Source: Rickettsiales bacterium (lineage in GTDB: Bacteria; Pseudomonadota; Alphaproteobacteria; Rs-D84). From it: 64,000 bases of DNA. The notes below the pieces were generated by a model. That model had not been told where the DNA came from and made no database searches. It saw only the letters and a program-made list of their open reading frames with translations. Shown in pieces: positions 36,339 to 44,757 of the stretch. The stretch's first letter is position 1; each line of letters begins with the position of its first letter. The stretch spans positions 65,190 to 129,189 of the forward strand of contig JAITCH010000009.1 in assembly GCA_031283185.1 (NCBI GenBank), in the 5' to 3' direction. The position numbers and the translations under genes were made by a program.

Positions 36339-36936
36339 TGAAGCGGGCGCAGCCCGCCAAAATAATAATGTCATCCCGGGGCGACCCGTTGGGTCCCACC
36401 CGGCGAGCGAAGCGTAGCCAGTGGGAACGGGAGACCCCGGGATCTCGCCAAATAAATTCCCCTCCAAGGTGGAGGGGTGCCGGCTTTGCCGGCTGGGTGG
36501 TTGGTGCTTGTTAATCGCACAAAATTCCCCTTCGCACTTTTTTGTCAGCCCCGCCCACCCACCCGTCATCCCCGCGAAGGCGGGGCTAGGGCTTAAAACC
36601 GCGGGCGCAGCCCGCCAAAATAATAAGTCATTGCCCGACTTGATCGGGCAATCCCGGCCAAATAAAATTCCCCTCTCATGTGGAGGGGTGTCGCGCCGCA
36701 GCGAAGCGTAGGCGGACGGGGTGGTTGGTGCTTGTTAATCGCACAAATTCCCCTTCGCTGGCGAAGGGGTGCCGTGGCAACGCCACGGCGGGGTAGTGGT
36801 AATAAAACCAAAACGGCACTTTCAGTGCCGTCATCCCGGCGCAGGCCGGGATATTTGTAAAAAAATTCCCCTCCAAGGTGGAGGGGTGCCCGCAGGGCGG
36901 GGTGGTTGGTGCTTACCAACACTCCACCCTAATTCC
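36339..36936. repeat. Repeat-filled gap between yidC and tRNA-Ser
   Basis: About 600 bases without a gene. It holds an R-C variant with a long insert (36369-36447, CCCGGGGCGACC...GACCCCGGGATCTCG), R-B (about 36449-36510, module GCCGGCTTTGCCGGC), a repeated flank TTAATCGCACAAAATTCCCCTTCGC, R-C (about 36624-36657), R-B (about 36665-36731), R-A (36749-36803, module CCGTGGCAACGCCACGGC), R-C-like (36815-36853) and R-B (36864-36913). No promoter stands out. Confidence 0.85.
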
Positions 36937-37027
36937 TGGCGGATGGGGGGGGATTCGAACCCCCGATAGACTTGCGCCTATGCCTGATTTCGAGTCAGGT
37001 ACAATCAACCAGCTCTGCCACCCATCC
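36937..37027 (-). tRNA. tRNA-Ser (CGA)
   Basis: 91 nt with encoded CCA and a long variable arm (minus strand). Acceptor stem GGATGGG pairs with CCCATCC, anticodon arm CCTGACTCGAAATCAGG with anticodon CGA and T arm GGGGTTCGAATCCCC. Confidence 0.94.
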
Positions 37028-37140
37028 GTGTGCCAGCAACCCTAACACGCCCCTGCTGAAAAGTCAATGGCTTCCGGCGCAATTCCCACTTTTTTCCCTC
37101 CCTAAAATATGATATAATGAAGTAAGTCTATGGAGGGGAT

Positions 37141-38631
37141 TTGAAGAAAATCTCATTGATTTTAGTCGGGATTTTAATGCCCGTTATGTCGGCTCATTCG
37201 CGTGAGGGCACGCCGCTTTATTATCAAAATTATGCCCCTCAGCAGAATTTCAATGTATATCAGAACCCGCGGAATCCGTATGCTCAGCCGGTTATGGTGG
37301 GCAATCAACCCAGTCGTGCGATTGTGGGTCAAAGTTCATCTTCACAGGTTATTGCGATCCCGCGCGACCGGACAAAGGATTGGCAGCAGTATATGACGCC
37401 GAACGGGGTGGCGTTGCAAAAGCCCACGGATTGGGAGGCTTACGCATTTACCGGCCGCCGCTTTTCCAACTTCCAGTTTGAAACGGGAGTGCAGTCAATT
37501 TTGAAGTGGGATGATATGGTGTGGAACGAATTGGGCGCAGGGTTGAAACGCGACTTCAAGATGCAGGATTACGATTTGTTTGCATTCGGCGAATATACGC
37601 AGGGGACATTTGTGTCGGCGGGCGGACATTCATACGATTACGATATGAAGCCTTACGACAATGCATATCCTGATGTTGGATTGTTTTATGTTTCAATGGG
37701 CGGTAGCGGCGGCGATACCAGTCGCATTCGGTTTGGACTTGGGGCAAAGAATGTGTTTGATGTGCAGGGCTGGAAGTTGTCGCCGGTTGTCGGCTATGAA
37801 ATTTTCAGACACAATTTAACAATGAAGGATCATGAATATCCGAATCCGGCGGTATATATTCCGATGTTGAATGAATATGGCGATTATATAATTGGTGATG
37901 TTAATGGCAATTATTATAGTTTGCCTGCTGGGAACGCGATACCAGACGGATATTATCAGGTATGTTTAGGGCCGGAAGACTTGGCGATTGCGGCCAGCCA
38001 AGCGAACGGCGCGCCACAGATAGACGCGAACGGCAATTTAATAATGATTGGCTATGATCCGTTGATAATGGGATATTTGCCGTGGGGTGTTGGTCCGGGC
38101 GAGTGTGTGATTATTGGTGGGGACGGAATGGTTGTGGTGTGGGGCACGACACATATTTATAATACTACTTGGACAAGTATTTATGTTGGATTGGAATTAG
38201 AAAAGCAAATGACTTATCAGGACAAGTTGCGGTTCTATGCACAGATAGCGATGCCGAATTATTCTTCGGACGGAATCTGGCCAAATCGCACCGACTGGCA
38301 GCAGAATCCCAGTTTCATAGATGCGGGTAATACTGATTCCACGGCCTACCGCCTTGAAATGGAATATACTTGGTTGCTGAACGAAAATTTGCATTTGAAC
38401 ATCAAGGCTGATACCGAATATTATTATGTCGGTGCGATACCCGGGACATTATTTGTGAACAAGTATTCGACTTATATTATTGATGATTATGGGCAATATG
38501 TTGTAGATCCTAATACGGGCTATCCTGTGTTAGAAACCGTTGCGGCGCATTCGGAACACATTCCTGATTCACTTCGTTATGCTCGCTGGCAATCTTTCGG
38601 CCTAAACATCGGCCTTAAATATACCTTCTAA
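37141..38631 (+). CDS. Outer-membrane barrel protein, unknown
   Basis: 496 aa starting at TTG; this start is required for the signal peptide MKKISLILVGILMPVMSAHS and has GGAGGGG upstream. Mature N-terminal residues (about 20-110) are Gln/Asn/Pro-rich and disordered. The rest alternates aromatic strands (YDLFAFGEYTQGTFVSAGG, FGLNIGLKYTF) and ends in Phe, as expected for a BAM substrate. I do not recognise the family. A TATAAT box lies about 30 bases before the start codon. Followed by an R-D hairpin. Confidence 0.8.
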   Translation: MKKISLILVGILMPVMSAHSREGTPLYYQNYAPQQNFNVYQNPRNPYAQPVMVGNQPSRAIVGQSSSSQVIAIPRDRTKDWQQYMTPNGVALQKPTDWEAYAFTGRRFSNFQFETGVQSILKWDDMVWNELGAGLKRDFKMQDYDLFAFGEYTQGTFVSAGGHSYDYDMKPYDNAYPDVGLFYVSMGGSGGDTSRIRFGLGAKNVFDVQGWKLSPVVGYEIFRHNLTMKDHEYPNPAVYIPMLNEYGDYIIGDVNGNYYSLPAGNAIPDGYYQVCLGPEDLAIAASQANGAPQIDANGNLIMIGYDPLIMGYLPWGVGPGECVIIGGDGMVVVWGTTHIYNTTWTSIYVGLELEKQMTYQDKLRFYAQIAMPNYSSDGIWPNRTDWQQNPSFIDAGNTDSTAYRLEMEYTWLLNENLHLNIKADTEYYYVGAIPGTLFVNKYSTYIIDDYGQYVVDPNTGYPVLETVAAHSEHIPDSLRYARWQSFGLNIGLKYTF

Positions 38632-38639
38632 TTATAATT

Positions 38640-38893
38640 CCCCGCCCTTTCTTTTGTCATATAGCGGGGTGGGGTCTCCTGACCCCACCCCGAACATTTT
38701 ATCACTTTATTATAACCGCACCCACCTCCCCTACTCGTCATCCCGGCGCAGGCCGGGATATTTGTAATAAGTCATTGCCCGACTTGATCGGGCAATCTCG
38801 GCTAAATAATCCCTACCCCCTTGAGGGGTGGGGGTTAAAAAATTCCCCGCCAATGGTGGCGGGGTGGACGCGAAGCGGACGGGGTGGTTAGAC
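38640..38893. repeat. R-D, R-C and R-B repeats
   Basis: R-D hairpin (about 38660-38707, GGGGTGGGGTCTCCTGACCCCACCCC then GAACATTTTATCAC), R-C-like palindrome (38739-38765), R-C (38766-38802), R-E fragment (38810-38838) and R-B (38838-38890). No gene. Confidence 0.82.
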
Positions 38894-38897
38894 CAAT

Positions 38898-39776
38898 CTA
38901 CCCTATCTTCATTCTCAACTCTCTATATTTCTCACTCACAATCCCTTGTAATTTCTCCGCCAATTCTTTTCGGTCGCGCACCCCCGACAAATCCACAACG
39001 GGCAGGAAGTGATTTTCAACGATGCACCCGCCCTGCGCCATCATATATAAAGCCGCCGAAACTATATTGCGGGGCTTTGCCGCCTTGGCACCCTGCGTAA
39101 TTTTATCATTGTCGAAATAAGCCCAATTCTGCGCCAAATCGTCATCACTGATCAGCTGTCCATTTTTATATTTCCATATCTGGACATAAGGTTGTATAGA
39201 AACAATGAATTCCCCTCCAAGTTGGAGGGGTGCGCCCGAAGGGCGCGGGGTGGTTGGTGCTTCCACGAACTCTCCCCCTAATTGCCCCTCCATAAAATTA
39301 AAAAGCGAAGACTTAAATTCTTTTACATACGCGCCGTTTGTGGTGGTTCCCTCGGGGAATAAAGCGACAGGATATTTCATAACGGCCATAGTTTCTGCGA
39401 CTTCTTTTATAGAATCACGAACCTTACTTGGGCGACGATCGACGAATACAACACCAAGCGCGCCGATGATCCAACCCAGCACCGGCCACGAGCGCAGTTC
39501 GGCTTTTCCAAAAAACGAAACTTTGATAACGCTGGGCAGCGCGAATAATTCCAACCACCCGATGTGATTTCCGACAATCATAAGTGGTCGGACGGCGGCG
39601 ACTTCACCGACCTTGACCGAACGGAAACCCATAATACGGAACGATGTTGCCATAAATAGTTGAAGGACATTCACGCGCGCGTTTCGCGGCAGCATACCTG
39701 ATATAACGAACATTGGGGCGAATACGACTGCCCAAGATAGGAATGCAATAAATTTACTAATCGCCACAATTTTCAT
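38898..39776 (-). CDS. Acyltransferase, PlsC/OlsA-like
   Basis: 292 aa. One N-terminal membrane segment, then the LPLAT fold: NHIGWLELF (block I), FVDRRP and FPEGTTTNG (block III). It acylates a lyso-lipid; with an OlsB-like gene directly upstream, the substrate is probably lyso-ornithine lipid, which would make this OlsA. Block I reads H-x4-E instead of the usual H-x4-D. Residues about 172-190 (PTTPRPSGAPLQLGGEF) are a translated R-B repeat inserted between block III and the next conserved strand. Confidence 0.85.
   Translation of the reverse strand: MKIVAISKFIAFLSWAVVFAPMFVISGMLPRNARVNVLQLFMATSFRIMGFRSVKVGEVAAVRPLMIVGNHIGWLELFALPSVIKVSFFGKAELRSWPVLGWIIGALGVVFVDRRPSKVRDSIKEVAETMAVMKYPVALFPEGTTTNGAYVKEFKSSLFNFMEGQLGGEFVEAPTTPRPSGAPLQLGGEFIVSIQPYVQIWKYKNGQLISDDDLAQNWAYFDNDKITQGAKAAKPRNIVSAALYMMAQGGCIVENHFLPVVDLSGVRDRKELAEKLQGIVSEKYRELRMKIG
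39208..39263 (-). repeat. R-B repeat inside the OlsA-like gene
   Basis: R-B copy (left arm CCCCTCCAAGTTGGAGGGG, module GCGCCCGAAGGGCGC) in frame inside a coding sequence, read on the minus strand. Confidence 0.88.
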
Positions 39777-40108
39777 TTTTTCATCCTTATATTACCCTAC
39801 CTCCGTCTCGGGCTGTAAAGTCCCCTTCGCTGGCGAAGGGGTGTCGCGCCGTAGCGAAGCGTAGGCGGACGGGGTGGTGGTCAATAATTCCCCGCCAATG
39901 GTGGCGGGGTGTCGCGCCGTAGCAAAGCGTAGGCGGACGGGGTGGTTGGTGCTTGTTAGTCGCAGAATAGTCGCCTTCGCTGGCGAAGGGGTGTCGCGCC
40001 GTAGCGAAGCGTAGGCGGACGGGGTAGTGGTCAATAATTCCCCGCCAATGGTGGCGGGGTGTCGCGCCGTAGCAAAGCGTAGGCGGACGGGGTGGTTAGA
40101 CCACTCCC
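39777..40108. repeat. Alternating R-A and R-B tandem array
   Basis: R-A (39818-39885), R-B (39886-39957), R-A (39966-40034) and R-B (40032-40101), two near-identical R-A/R-B units of about 145 bases in direct repeat. No gene; it lies between two minus-strand acyltransferase genes. Confidence 0.88.
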
Positions 40109-40984
40109 CTACTCGCTTTCCAGTTTCCCAGTCAGAATCAAGTTCGCCGCGAGTGCAAGTCCAACGAACGGCAGCTTTACGATTTTCGCAGTTGCTTTCA
40201 CCATACCATCGCTCAGGGCCAAATCATCAAACGCATCTTCCTTTCCAGCAAACCTTTTCTGATATGCCTTACTAATTTTCCGCGTTTGCATAGTGATGAA
40301 TACATCATAGCAGTTAAACGGCTCGTCCCAGTAAACGCCAAGGCCGAATTCCGCGCCAAGGCGCAAATAACCTTTCAGCAATGGCGGCATTTCTGCGAAT
40401 GCAAGGTCTTTATCGACATATTCTTCTGGTAGAATGTTCATGCGATCGAATTTTCCGGGTTTGACCTTCGCGCGGATAAAGGCGGGCGCGAGGTGCTTGT
40501 AGTAGATATAAGAGATTGCTTGTGCGGACGCGACTGGTTTCAGTCCAACGAACGAAGCGACTCCGAATACGAGTGCAATTTTGCGCCGCAGGATATAGTT
40601 GCCGAGTCCAATCCACAGCATATTTATTGCGATGGTCTCGCGGTATTTTTTCGCAACGCAGGCGCGGGAAAGTTCAGCGATGTTCCCGCGCGCTTTTTTA
40701 ATTTTGGAAATGTTGAATTCGTTTTCTGTGTAGAACCCGTCATATTTTTCAGCGATTTCGCGGGTTATAATGCGGTATGTGGCGACGACTTTTTTCTTGT
40801 GAACGACAATCATATAGTCTGCGTGGTTATCGTATATGTCGAATTCCTCTTGAAGTTTTTTCTGTTCATCAGAGGGTCTTGCACCTTCTTCCAAGACGAA
40901 TACTTTATATCGCAGTTTTCGGACTGCTTTTCGTTCTGCGGCCGACTTTGCGAGCCTGACTTCAAAATCACCAACTATCGCCAT
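40109..40984 (-). CDS. Acyl-ACP-dependent N-acyltransferase, OlsB-like
   Basis: 291 aa from the ATG at 40984 with GGAGAT upstream. The GNAT-like fold shows AAERKAVRKLRYKVFVLEEGA, VVATYRIITRE and NIAELSRACVAKKYR, the pattern of OlsB and autoinducer-synthase-like acyltransferases. OlsB attaches a 3-hydroxyacyl chain from ACP to ornithine in ornithine-lipid synthesis. The acyltransferase downstream fits the second step. A C-terminal hydrophobic stretch (VGLALAANLIL) may bind the membrane. Confidence 0.85.
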   Translation of the reverse strand: MAIVGDFEVRLAKSAAERKAVRKLRYKVFVLEEGARPSDEQKKLQEEFDIYDNHADYMIVVHKKKVVATYRIITREIAEKYDGFYTENEFNISKIKKARGNIAELSRACVAKKYRETIAINMLWIGLGNYILRRKIALVFGVASFVGLKPVASAQAISYIYYKHLAPAFIRAKVKPGKFDRMNILPEEYVDKDLAFAEMPPLLKGYLRLGAEFGLGVYWDEPFNCYDVFITMQTRKISKAYQKRFAGKEDAFDDLALSDGMVKATAKIVKLPFVGLALAANLILTGKLESE

Positions 40985-41005
40985 TTCAATCTCCTTAAAA
41001 ATCAT

Positions 41006-41042
41006 AGCGGGTGGGGGTCTCCGAACCCCCACCCGAACATTT
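41006..41042. repeat. R-D hairpin between mltB and the OlsB-like gene
   Basis: GCGGGTGGGGGTCTCCGAACCCCCACCCGAACATTTTC. It sits between two minus-strand genes, 3 bases after the lytic transglycosylase gene. Confidence 0.85.
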
Positions 41043-41044
41043 TC

Positions 41045-42022
41045 TTACCTTAATCTTTCCATTAATATCGCAACCGCCAGCGCATAGTTATTAGAGTTAT
41101 TCCATCGCTTAATTCGGTCAAAGTTATCATATGTCAGCCACGCGCGACCGCTTGCTCCATCGGGCGCGAATATTCCAGCGGACATATCGGATTTCGGTAG
41201 CGGACTTCCATCAACGCCGCGCACGCCTGCGGCTGACCAGGCATCAACGGACTTTTTATTTTTGACGCCCGCGGATTCAAAGTCGAATCCACGCGGCAGT
41301 TTGATTTCACGAACGACGCGCGAACTCTTGTCGAATTTCAGTTTATTCAGGAAGTTTGCGGCGGACATAATTGCATCGGCTTTGTTGTTGATGATGTCGA
41401 TTTTTCCGTCCGCGTTTCCGTCGACTCCGTATTGTTCCAGGGTAGAGGGCATAAATTGGAAATGCCCCATTGCGCCGGCCCAGGATCCGCGAATTTTGCG
41501 AACATCCAGTCGGGATTTTTCGGCTGTTTTCATCAAACTGATCAGTTGGTCGCGGAAGAACCCGCCGCGTCGCCCGTCATATATCAGCGACAGGAAGGCG
41601 TCGGTCAAATCGAATGACGCTTTATAATCGCCATAATTGGATTCCATTCCCCAAAAAGCGATAATTAATTGCCGCGGAATAGAGTATTTTTCTTCAACTT
41701 TATCAAGGATGGTTATATGTTCGCGCATCATTTTTTTGCCCAGTGATACGCGCTTGTCGTTGATCATTCGGTTCAGATATTCGTCGGCGGTTAATTTGAA
41801 TTCGGGTTGATTTCGGTCGCGCTGGATGACTTCCGGGACGAAGTTTGCATTTTGGATTACGGAGTTTATAACGGCGGGTGAAATTTTAGATTTAACGGCA
41901 AAGGCCTGAACATCGTGGAGAGTTTGGTTCCATCGGTTAGGGTCAAAGTCCTCACCTTCCGCGAGTACGGGTAGTATAAAGGTGCCGAGCACCACTGACA
42001 AAACCGCCTTATATATTTTCAT
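41045..42022 (-). CDS. Lytic murein transglycosylase, MltB family
   Basis: 325 aa from the ATG at 42022; the longer track ORF is spurious because its first 45 residues are a translated repeat. Signal peptide MKIYKAVLSVVLGTFILPVLA without a lipobox, so periplasmic soluble. Catalytic Glu in FWGMESNYGDY; SWAGAMGHFQFMPSTL and DIINNKADAIMSAANFL follow the family 3 (SltB1/MltB) pattern. It cleaves peptidoglycan to 1,6-anhydro muropeptides. A peptidoglycan-binding domain is absent. Confidence 0.93.
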   Translation of the reverse strand: MKIYKAVLSVVLGTFILPVLAEGEDFDPNRWNQTLHDVQAFAVKSKISPAVINSVIQNANFVPEVIQRDRNQPEFKLTADEYLNRMINDKRVSLGKKMMREHITILDKVEEKYSIPRQLIIAFWGMESNYGDYKASFDLTDAFLSLIYDGRRGGFFRDQLISLMKTAEKSRLDVRKIRGSWAGAMGHFQFMPSTLEQYGVDGNADGKIDIINNKADAIMSAANFLNKLKFDKSSRVVREIKLPRGFDFESAGVKNKKSVDAWSAAGVRGVDGSPLPKSDMSAGIFAPDGASGRAWLTYDNFDRIKRWNNSNNYALAVAILMERLR

Positions 42023-42035
42023 TTTATCCTCTAAT

Positions 42036-42098
42036 TCCCCGCCAAGGGTGGCGGGGTGTCGCGCCGTAGCGAAGCGTAGGCGGACGGGGTGGTTCGAT
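42036..42098. repeat. R-B repeat between mltB-like gene and ldh
   Basis: R-B copy with the long TCGCGCC module in a divergent gap; the ldh promoter must lie in the remaining 60 bases (TATAAT near 42126). Confidence 0.82.
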
Positions 42099-42156
42099 TT
42101 TTCCCAAAATCTCACTCTATTTATGCTATAATACCATAAGAGAAGAGAGAAATTCA

Positions 42157-43089
42157 ATGAAAATCGGCATAATCGGGACTGGCAGTGTTGGTGGTGCGAT
42201 CGCGCGGGATTTGGTAAATTCCGGGCTGGCGACCGAACTTGCGCTACTGGACATAGACCAGACCAAGGCGATTGCGACTGCGGAAGATTTGACTCATGCG
42301 AGTGTTTTCGGGGCGGACATAAAGATTGCGGCTGGTTCTTACGCGAATCTAAAAAATTCTGACATCATAATAATCACGGCTGGCGCAAGGCAGCAGGAAG
42401 GCGAAAGCCGTGTAGATTTGGTGGAACGAAACACTCGGGCGATGCTGGACATTGTGCCGAAATTGATGCCGTATGTGGATAAAAGCAAGGTCATAATTAT
42501 TCCTGTTACGAATCCGCTGGATGTTATGACACAAGTTGTCCATAAGATTTCTGGCTTGCCTGCGGCGCGGGTTATTGGAACGGGGACGATCTTGGATTCT
42601 GCAAGGTTTCGTGCGCTTCTCGCTAAACATTTGGGTGTTTCGCACAAGTCGATTCATTGTTGGACGCTGGGTGAGCATGGGGATTCACAAATAGTAAATT
42701 GGACAGGTGCAATGGTGGGGGCGGTGCCATTGGTGGACTTTTGCGAACAGACGAAGATTCCGTTAACGGACGCCGTCAAGAAAACGATTGAGTATAAGAC
42801 GATTAATGCGGCGTATTCCATAATAAAGGGTCGGAATGCGACCTGGGATGGGATTGGCGCGGCGGCGACGGACTTGGTGCGAAGCATTGCATTGGACGAT
42901 CATCGGATATTGCCGGTGTCTATTACGACATCGGATTTCTTGCCGGAACCTGTGGCATTTTCATTGCCAAGGATAATAACGCGCGGTGGTGTTGCGGCGT
43001 CTATTTATCCGAAATTATCTTCGTATGAAAGTAAGTCTCTCCGCCAATCCGCCAAAAAGATCCTATCTCTCTACTCCTCCGTCAGTTAA
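42157..43089 (+). CDS. ldh: L-lactate dehydrogenase
   Basis: 310 aa. NAD-dependent; the N-terminal GIIGTGSVGGAIARDLV is the Rossmann loop, followed by LDID. Substrate loop AGARQQEGESRVDLVERN has Gln at the specificity position (malate dehydrogenases have Arg there), supporting lactate. NPLDVMTQVV, the catalytic GEHGDSQ and the helix around ARVIGTGTILDSARFR complete the match. It indicates a fermentative ability in the host. No allosteric-site conclusion is drawn. Confidence 0.94.
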   Translation: MKIGIIGTGSVGGAIARDLVNSGLATELALLDIDQTKAIATAEDLTHASVFGADIKIAAGSYANLKNSDIIIITAGARQQEGESRVDLVERNTRAMLDIVPKLMPYVDKSKVIIIPVTNPLDVMTQVVHKISGLPAARVIGTGTILDSARFRALLAKHLGVSHKSIHCWTLGEHGDSQIVNWTGAMVGAVPLVDFCEQTKIPLTDAVKKTIEYKTINAAYSIIKGRNATWDGIGAAATDLVRSIALDDHRILPVSITTSDFLPEPVAFSLPRIITRGGVAASIYPKLSSYESKSLRQSAKKILSLYSSVS

Positions 43090-43507
43090 TAAATAATTCC
43101 CCTCTCATGTGGAGGGGTGTCGCGCCGTAGCGAAGCGTAGGCGGACGGGGTGGTTGGTGCTTGATAATCGCACAAAATTCCCCTTCGCTTGATGTAGTCG
43201 CACAAAAGTCCCCTTCGCTGGCGAAGGGGTGGCACGAAGTGCCGGGGTAGTGGTAATAAAAAATAAATAAGTCATTGCCCGGCTTGACCGGGCAATCCCG
43301 GCCGCCGGGGTGGTTGGTGCTTGATAATCGCACAAAATTCCCCTTCGCTGGCGAAGGGGTGGACTGCGAAGCAGGACGGGGTAGTGGTCATAAGTCATCC
43401 CGGGGCTTGACCCCGGGATCTCGCCTTAGCGGGGTGGGGTCTCCGAACCCCACCCCGAACATTTTATCACCTTTACTTTTACGCCTTCCCCTTTTATAAT
43501 ACCTTCT
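43090..43507. repeat. Repeat-filled gap before lpxI
   Basis: No gene. R-B (43096-43162), R-A (about 43202-43259, module GGCACGAAGTGCC), R-C (43267-43302) fused directly to an R-B right arm (CGGCCGCCGGGGTGGTTGGTGCTT), R-A (43341-43391, module GACTGCGAAGCAGGAC), R-C (43393-43422) and R-D (43428-43470). The flank GTGCTTGATAATCGCACAAA occurs twice. Confidence 0.85.
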
Positions 43508-44314
43508 ATGAAACAACCGATTGCAATTATTTCTGGCGCATTGCGCCTTCCATTTCTTGTGCGGGACAGCCTGAAAAAACAAGGCTACGCGCCATATGTC
43601 ATCGGCTTAAAGAATTATGCTGATCCAAAATTGAAACCCGACCTAATGGTAAGGCTGGGCGCGGGCGGCGCGATATTCCGCGAATTAAAGAAGCGCGATA
43701 TAAAGCAGGTTATGTTTGTGGGCGCGATTGGACACCCAAAGTTTTCGGACATCAGACCAGACTTGTGGACATTTGGAATGGTGGCAAGGATTCTGACCCA
43801 AGATCGGGGTTATGATTCACTTGGGACGGCGTTGTTGCGCGAGGTTGAAAAAAAGGGTCTAAAAATTGTTGCGGCGCAGGATCTTTGTCCTGACCTTACA
43901 TTGCCAGCGGGGACACATACCAAGACCAAGCCGAACGCGCAGGACAAACGGGATATAGCGCGCGCAATAGAAGTATCAAAAATAATCGGCGCGGCGGATA
44001 TTGGACACGCGGCTGTGGTGGATAAACTTGTGCTTGGGGTAGAGGGTGCCGAAGGGACAAAAGGATTATTAGAACGCATTGCTATCCTCAAAAAGAAATT
44101 AAGCCCAAAGAAATCTGGTGTGCTTGCGAAGATGATAAAACCGGGGCAAGATTTACGAATTGATACTACGGCGATTGGGGCGGATACGATTAAAGAGGTT
44201 GCTGCGGCGGGCCTTCGCGGGATTGTTGTTGATGCAAAAAAGTGTTTAATAATTGACCGCGATGAAGTGATTAAGTTATCCAACAAACTCTCTCTTTTTC
44301 TCACCACCATCTAG
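43508..44314 (+). CDS. lpxI: UDP-2,3-diacylglucosamine pyrophosphatase LpxI
   Basis: 268 aa (DUF1009). It hydrolyses UDP-2,3-diacylglucosamine to lipid X; LpxI replaces LpxH in most Alphaproteobacteria. Matches: IAIISGALRLPFLVRDS, VGAIGHPKF, DLWTFGMVARILTQDRGYDSLGTALLREVE and the metal segment MIKPGQDLRIDTTAIGADTI. It feeds LpxB encoded at 18 kb but is not in the same operon. Preceded by an R-D hairpin about 38 bases before the ATG. Confidence 0.95.
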   Translation: MKQPIAIISGALRLPFLVRDSLKKQGYAPYVIGLKNYADPKLKPDLMVRLGAGGAIFRELKKRDIKQVMFVGAIGHPKFSDIRPDLWTFGMVARILTQDRGYDSLGTALLREVEKKGLKIVAAQDLCPDLTLPAGTHTKTKPNAQDKRDIARAIEVSKIIGAADIGHAAVVDKLVLGVEGAEGTKGLLERIAILKKKLSPKKSGVLAKMIKPGQDLRIDTTAIGADTIKEVAAAGLRGIVVDAKKCLIIDRDEVIKLSNKLSLFLTTI

Positions 44315-44757
44315 CGGCAGCGGGGTGGGGTCTTCCGACCCCACCCCGAACATTTTCTAATCGTCATCCCCGCGGCTTGTCGCGCCGTAGCGAAGCGTAG
44401 GCGGACGGGGTGGTTAGTGCTTGATAATCGCACAAAAGTCCTCTTCGCTTGATGTAGTCGCACAAAATTCCCCTTCGCTGGCGAAGGGGTGGACGGCGTA
44501 GCCGGACGGGGTAGTGGTAAAAAATTCCCCACCACCGAAACGGCACTTTCAGTGCCGTCATCCCCGCGAAGGCGGGGATCTCAAATTGTATAATGCAAAT
44601 AAATTCCCCGCCAAGGGTGGCGGGGTGTCGCGCCGTAGCAAAGCGTAGGCGGACGGGGTGGTTAGACCCCTCCCCCCTCTTCCATTTTCCCCTTTACTCA
44701 CCCCCCTGATTTTTTCTAAACTTCATAAAGAGAAGAATTGTATAGGGGGACACTCCA
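44315..44757. repeat. Repeat-filled gap before the large surface protein
   Basis: No gene. R-D (44318-44356), a partial repeat (module and right arm of R-B at 44377-44420), R-A (44466-44520), a GGCACTTTCAGTGCC palindrome with R-C-like sequence (44535-44590) and R-B (44603-44666). The region 44690-44757 leads to the gene start and contains no clear promoter. Confidence 0.82.

Noticed and set aside
36339-36936. CRISPR-like array of short repeats
   Set aside because: The repeats are irregularly spaced, belong to different families, are palindromic throughout and have no unique equal-length spacers or cas genes.
39792-40034. ORFs made of repeat sequence such as LTSTNHPVRLRFATARHP
   Set aside because: They consist only of R-A/R-B sequence in gaps, have no ribosome site and recur wherever the repeats occur.
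42023-42157. Longer N-terminus of the lytic transglycosylase
   Set aside because: The extra residues are a translated R-B repeat (SNHPVRLRFATARHP) and would hide the signal peptide.
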